A stretch of 10,689 bases of DNA from CAINEC01 sp046303115 (GTDB lineage Bacteria > Bacteroidota > Bacteroidia > AKYH767-A > OLB10), in the NCBI GenBank assembly GCA_046303115.1, contig JBKCGZ010000064.1, forward strand, positions 1 to 10,689, written 5' to 3'. Shown piece by piece: positions 6,411 to 10,689 of the stretch (positions are counted from its first letter, which is position 1; every line of letters starts with the position of its first letter). A program made the position numbers and the translations under genes. The notes beneath the pieces were generated by a model. The model was given only the letters and a program-made list of their open reading frames with translations, had not been told where the DNA came from and did not search any database.

Positions 6411-9400
6411 TTAGAAAGAATCAAGGTCAATTGGACGCATAACACCAAACCATTTAACAACTTTTTCTCCCAACTCACCTGCATCTACATGGAATATATA
6501 GACACCACTTGAAACTGTAATACCGGCTGTGTTTTTCAAATCCCAATCTAATGTTGTGGCTTGATTATTATCACGACCTTCAGTTACAATCTGTCCTGAA
6601 GTTACATCAGAAGAAATATCACGTTTAAATTGTCTAACCAATGTCCCATTCAAGGTATAAATAGAAATAGTACATCTAGAAGGTAAGTTAACAATACGAA
6701 CACGATTCTCTAATTGATCTCTTCTTGTTTTCTCATAAGTTGAGTATGCGTAATAAGGATTAGGAACTACATTGATGTAATCTAATGCAGACTTAGCCTT
6801 TTCTGTTATGTTCGTACTTAACTCATATGAACCAGGTATTGTGAATTGGTAGTAAGGATTCCCTCCATTTACCTGAGTTGCACCTTCTGATGTAAATTGC
6901 TTGTAGTTTTTCTTAACACGTAAGCTTATTTTAACATCTGAAGAAGAATTCTCATTGTATGTAAATCCTTCATTAACTAATGGTAATGAACACCAAGTGA
7001 TTGCTCTAAATGCAGCTCTTGCAGATGGTGCAGAAGCTGTTGCAGTGTAGGTATTACTAAATCTTCTGAATAAAGTATCCACCTTAGCACCATTATCGTA
7101 CTTTCCAATGGTAGGAGCGGTAGGAGTACTCGCGATTGTATCTATTCCATATACATAGATATAGTGCATTCCGCCATAGCTTAATCGACCATTCGCATCT
7201 CTTCCTGAATTACTAGTAGGGTTCCACTTCATGTCGTTGCCATTTTCATTTAACAACGCAGAGTTTTCACCAAAAGCAATATTTAAACGCTCTCCTGTTT
7301 CAACATTTACTGCATATCCTGGGAACCAACCCATACCTACCGTATCAGTTAATGAAGCTTCTGCAACATTTGCTCCAGGAGCATCCCATGCTAAACCATT
7401 CTTATCTACGGAGCGCTGATTTCGCATCATGAATTTCTTTGCGTTACCAACTGTTGGCATTGTGTCTTCTCCCATCTCGATTACTACTGAACGAGTCCAC
7501 TTTGACTTATCAGACGTAATTACTACATCAACTGATGGCAAATAGCTCCACTTAATGAATGATCGTAAATCTAATGAGTTACTTGTTCCTGGAGTTCGTG
7601 AAGGTTTTGGAGCCGCTACAGTTTTAGCATTACTTGCAACAATAAACGGAGCCCATGTTCCTTCAAGAATTGATTCGTATGCTTCAGTTGAATCTAAGAA
7701 ATAACTTGGTGATGGATTCAACAAGTCAACATTTGTTTGAGTACCACTTAAAATCCAATTAGTAGTTGATGTTAAAATTGACGTTGCATCAACATCTTTG
7801 ATACCACCTAACCACTGATTACTCGCATTTTTATAAGTCTTAGTTCCACCAATCAAACCATTATTTGGAGCACCAAAATTACCAGGCTCCTGACCGTTGA
7901 TCTTAGATATAGCCATTGAAATTTTGTTCTTCTCATAAAGCTGTTCATTGATACTAGAGATACTGAATGTAGAACGGGCCAATGAGCTTCGCAATTGCGC
8001 ATTTGTCCCTGTAGTGAATGTTCCTGTAAATGTTGTAGTAGTGAACTTCAAAGTATCTGCATTAGCATATTGAACTTCAAATGACCCATTGATTGAAGGT
8101 GTTGAAGTAATACCTTGAACATTACTTAATGTAATATAGGAACCCACTGTAATCCCTGAATTGCCGGAAGTAATAACGGTAACTGTAGTACCATTAGCTG
8201 TGATGTCATTGATACCAACATATTGTGACGGATTATTATATAGGTAATAGTAATCCGCATCACTGATACCACTAAACGCTAATTCAAACGAACCTGCTTT
8301 AACCGCCCATGGGTCGTATACACTAATGTTAATTGGACCTTTACCTGCTTCGTATACTGGATTTTGAACACTATTAGTTGTACCACTAAAGATCTCATCA
8401 ACTGAAGCTTGCGTCATTTCTAAAAAATTACCACCATTACCTTGACCTTCAATACGCTTAACCTGGACCCCTTGACCATAAGCTGAATTCAAAACTGAAC
8501 CCGCATTATTAACTACAGATTTGTGTGGGATTCCGCTATAGGTTCCGATGTTGTTACGACCTTGTACATATGGTCTATTTTGAGTATTTGCATTTAATGG
8601 ATCAAACGTACGGTAATTATTGTAAGCATAAGATACTACCAAGAAATAGTAAGGCTTATAGTTTACTAGGTCTTTTTGAGAGAACAAATCTTTAGTGATT
8701 ATGAATGAATGCTGTAATCCATTATTAACAACGATCGCTTTTTCTGAAGGCACCCATGAAGAAATATTGTTATCATACTCATAATTCACAATCTGACCAA
8801 TATTATCTTTTAAGTCAACCTGTGCTATTAATTTAGCTTTAGAAATATCATTTACATCCGCATCAGATACTGTTTCATCAGCGACCTGGTAAATTTTATA
8901 TCCTTGGAATTTGTATGATCTTTCAGCATCCGTTAATGTATCAAATCCTCCTGCTGAATTCTGTACTGCTTTCGGGATTACCGCATCAACTTCATTATAT
9001 AACTCAACCTTCTTGTTAGCAACATTTTCTAATGATAAGATTAATTTTCGGTCATCTTCACGAATAGCTAAGTCTGGTGCATCTGGACCATCCAAAATTT
9101 TGAAACAATTGTCAAAAATCGCTTGTGCCTTTTGATCAGCTAACTTCAATAATGAAATTGAAGCTAAAGGCCCACCAGTAGTTGTACGTTGGAAAATAAC
9201 ACCAGTAGTTATGTAGTTAACTGCACCAGGCTGCAAAGTGAATGTACCTGCAGACTGTAACCAACGCATATCATCAGGTTGAATGTTGGCTGTAACCATT
9301 GTCCACGGTGTAGAGAAATTCGGATCAGTATTGTCAGGGAACATGAAGTTACAAGGAGTTGCAGTGGCACCTGAACCACCTCCACGACCATCACCTCCGT

Positions 9401-10637
9401 AAGTAATCGGCAACCCATCTAACCAACTTCCTGATAAATATTCGTAATAATCATCCGTTGTATTCGGATTACCATTAGGAACGTTGTTTGTATTCACATA
9501 ATAAACGAAACGTGACATAATAATTTGTTCACCAACCTCGTCAATTTCGCCATCACGATTGTTATCAATTCCATCATTAGGATCAGCTAAAGGACCTTGG
9601 AAGAAATCAATACCAGCTGCAGGAGGGTTCAATCCATATCCAGGACCACCATCATCGTCTGGATCTCCGTTATAAACATAACCCAATCCTAACCCAACAT
9701 CACAACCTACTAAGTCGTCAGCTGCATTTCCTAAATCTGGATCACACCATACCCCAAAATAAGTCGAATCCAACTCATCGCTTGAGCGATTGATGATTTG
9801 ATATTTGTAAAATGTCATTAAGTTGATTTCGTTTGCAGTTTTAAATGCAAAAGCTTGTGCACGAATTTCTAAACCAATAGGATTTGAACTTGATTCGGTT
9901 TTAATATTACCAACATCATTAAATACCCACCAAATCGATTTATCGCCGAATAAATAATCATTACATTCAACTTTACCTGTATTTGGATTTGCGGGATAAT
10001 CACCTGCTAATAAGAAATAAGGATAATCTCCATTTTCATAATTGTAAACTCCATCATTATCGGCGTCAAAGAATGGTGCTAAGGTTGGTAACTCACCTTT
10101 TGTAAAATCACCATTACCAGGCCAAGTCTTAATTGGATTTGTAGCTTCTCCACCTGCAACGAAGTCGGATACTTCTTTGCGACTAATTGGCCAAAACTTG
10201 TCATAAGCATCGCAAGTAGCATTATCAATAGATGCAGAACCTGATGCCGTATCAATTGGTCCACCCCAAAAGTCATTGGAACCACCCTGGCGGTACGTCT
10301 GTGCAGCCACTTTTAACTGACCAGCCTGATCAAAACCACCAATCCATAGTGCTCCAGAATAAATTGCATTCTTTCCACTTCCAATTGGAACTTCATAGTA
10401 TGGTACTTGACCAACTGGATCCCACCAAAGGTCACCACCAACTAGTACACGAGCACGAACCTGGTTAATATCCAAGTCAATTTGTGAGGAAGTAACAGGA
10501 CAGCTTGCCGCAACTTTTGTATTACGAACAGGAGCATGTGCCGCTTTCCCTCCTACATTCATCTTCGCGAATGTAGACGCGGACCATCCAGCCAATACCA
10601 CAAGGCTAAATAAGATCTTATATCGAAGCATTTTCAT
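6411..10637 (-). CDS. Large secreted multi-domain surface protein, probable T9SS cargo
   Basis: This 1408-residue protein is not one I can assign a molecular activity. The signal peptide is MKMLRYKILFSLVVLAGW.., probably cleaved after residue 24 (TFA|KM). Residues 60-530 form an ectodomain rich in Gly, Asp and aromatics (LWIGGFD, SIWWVFND), with Asp-rich calcium-site-like motifs DADNDG (191-196), DPDDDG (325-330) and GIDNNRDGEIDE (356-367). Residues about 525-690 look like beta-sandwich repeats. A phage-type small domain is inserted at about 808-882. GMGWFPGYAVNVETGERLNI marks a further conserved block. The C-terminal 123 residues (from 1286) start YINVVPNPYYAY and continue with ISIYTLNGTLVRQF and GVYIFHV, resembling FlgD-like/T9SS C-terminal domains. 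The motifs predict export and surface anchoring or release. No catalytic motif is visible. The first ATG (10635) was chosen; a second Met at residue 3 is possible. It is the first gene of a two-gene operon; the upstream 52 bases show no clear promoter. Confidence 0.85.
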   Translation of the reverse strand: MKMLRYKILFSLVVLAGWSASTFAKMNVGGKAAHAPVRNTKVAASCPVTSSQIDLDINQVRARVLVGGDLWWDPVGQVPYYEVPIGSGKNAIYSGALWIGGFDQAGQLKVAAQTYRQGGSNDFWGGPIDTASGSASIDNATCDAYDKFWPISRKEVSDFVAGGEATNPIKTWPGNGDFTKGELPTLAPFFDADNDGVYNYENGDYPYFLLAGDYPANPNTGKVECNDYLFGDKSIWWVFNDVGNIKTESSSNPIGLEIRAQAFAFKTANEINLMTFYKYQIINRSSDELDSTYFGVWCDPDLGNAADDLVGCDVGLGLGYVYNGDPDDDGGPGYGLNPPAAGIDFFQGPLADPNDGIDNNRDGEIDEVGEQIIMSRFVYYVNTNNVPNGNPNTTDDYYEYLSGSWLDGLPITYGGDGRGGGSGATATPCNFMFPDNTDPNFSTPWTMVTANIQPDDMRWLQSAGTFTLQPGAVNYITTGVIFQRTTTGGPLASISLLKLADQKAQAIFDNCFKILDGPDAPDLAIREDDRKLILSLENVANKKVELYNEVDAVIPKAVQNSAGGFDTLTDAERSYKFQGYKIYQVADETVSDADVNDISKAKLIAQVDLKDNIGQIVNYEYDNNISSWVPSEKAIVVNNGLQHSFIITKDLFSQKDLVNYKPYYFLVVSYAYNNYRTFDPLNANTQNRPYVQGRNNIGTYSGIPHKSVVNNAGSVLNSAYGQGVQVKRIEGQGNGGNFLEMTQASVDEIFSGTTNSVQNPVYEAGKGPINISVYDPWAVKAGSFELAFSGISDADYYYLYNNPSQYVGINDITANGTTVTVITSGNSGITVGSYITLSNVQGITSTPSINGSFEVQYANADTLKFTTTTFTGTFTTGTNAQLRSSLARSTFSISSINEQLYEKNKISMAISKINGQEPGNFGAPNNGLIGGTKTYKNASNQWLGGIKDVDATSILTSTTNWILSGTQTNVDLLNPSPSYFLDSTEAYESILEGTWAPFIVASNAKTVAAPKPSRTPGTSNSLDLRSFIKWSYLPSVDVVITSDKSKWTRSVVIEMGEDTMPTVGNAKKFMMRNQRSVDKNGLAWDAPGANVAEASLTDTVGMGWFPGYAVNVETGERLNIAFGENSALLNENGNDMKWNPTSNSGRDANGRLSYGGMHYIYVYGIDTIASTPTAPTIGKYDNGAKVDTLFRRFSNTYTATASAPSARAAFRAITWCSLPLVNEGFTYNENSSSDVKISLRVKKNYKQFTSEGATQVNGGNPYYQFTIPGSYELSTNITEKAKSALDYINVVPNPYYAYSTYEKTRRDQLENRVRIVNLPSRCTISIYTLNGTLVRQFKRDISSDVTSGQIVTEGRDNNQATTLDWDLKNTAGITVSSGVYIFHVDAGELGEKVVKWFGVMRPIDLDSF
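7992..8216 (-). other. Inserted FCCH-like small beta domain within the large surface protein
   Basis: Residues about 808-882 read ITANGTTVTVIT.. then GITVGSYITLSNVQGI.., PSINGSFEVQYAN and DTLKFTTTTFTGTFTTGT. This order (variable strand, V-G-x-x-I-x-L-S-N-V, I-N-G-x-F-x-V, D-T-L-x-F-T) matches the ubiquitin-activating enzyme FCCH-like fold seen in phage tail and bacterial surface proteins. It is strikingly Thr-rich compared with its flanks, which are Tyr/Asn-rich. I infer a domain insertion; no family search was run. Confidence 0.5.
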
Positions 10638-10689
10638 AGCGTTAATTTTCTGTTTGTTTGTTTAGTAAAGGTTAAAAATCGAATCTCAC

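Noticed and set aside
10638..10689. Promoter for the large surface protein in the right-edge spacer
   Set aside because: Only a TAACCTTT-like string and an AAAC repeat (minus strand) are seen, with no proper -33/-7 pair; the real promoter may lie outside the window.

Overview
The window reads as chromosomal DNA of a Bacteroidota (Bacteroidetes) bacterium, probably a Cytophagales/Flavobacteriia-type relative. The sequence is A+T-rich. Promoter-like sites match the Bacteroidota pattern (TTG near -33, TAnnTTTG near -7) rather than the E. coli one, and clear Shine-Dalgarno sequences are mostly missing before the genes. There is a large secreted protein of the type IX secretion (T9SS) kind next to a PorV/PorQ-like outer-membrane protein. 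The species cannot be named from the sequence alone.

Layout. Positions 1-204 hold no convincing gene; they contain two imperfect tandem 45-bp units (112-201). Two tRNA genes follow on the minus strand, tRNA-Leu(UAA) at 243-327 and tRNA-Gly(GCC) at 396-468, each with its own hairpin terminator. mutS (576-3194, minus) encodes a full-length mismatch-recognition ATPase. From a 29-bp divergent spacer the plus strand carries a TrmH/SpoU-family RNA 2'-O-methyltransferase (3224-3748) and, directly abutting it, ruvC (3749-4354). ruvC meets a HIT-family gene (4344-4748, minus) tail to tail with an 11-bp overlap. The HIT gene is translationally coupled to greA (4748-5224, minus), which has its own promoter-like site. 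A hairpin at 5265-5294 separates greA from the next operon upstream.

That operon fills the right half of the window on the minus strand. It comprises a 1408-residue secreted, multi-domain surface protein (6411-10637) followed 33 bp later by a 354-residue outer-membrane beta-barrel protein with a PorV/PorQ-like N-terminus (5313-6377). The large protein has a signal peptide, Asp-rich calcium-site-like motifs, an inserted phage-type small beta domain (about residues 808-882) and a C-terminal module resembling a T9SS sorting/FlgD-like domain.

How the genes fit together. The left-centre is housekeeping: tRNAs, mismatch repair, RNA modification, Holliday-junction resolution and transcript cleavage. 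mutS and ruvC, both DNA-repair genes, are driven divergently from one very short spacer. The right half is an export or cell-surface pair and is the least characterised part. The window shows no CRISPR array, transposase, integrase, toxin-antitoxin or defence gene. The most distinctive features are the large protein with its barrel partner and the tandem repeat beside the tRNA genes.
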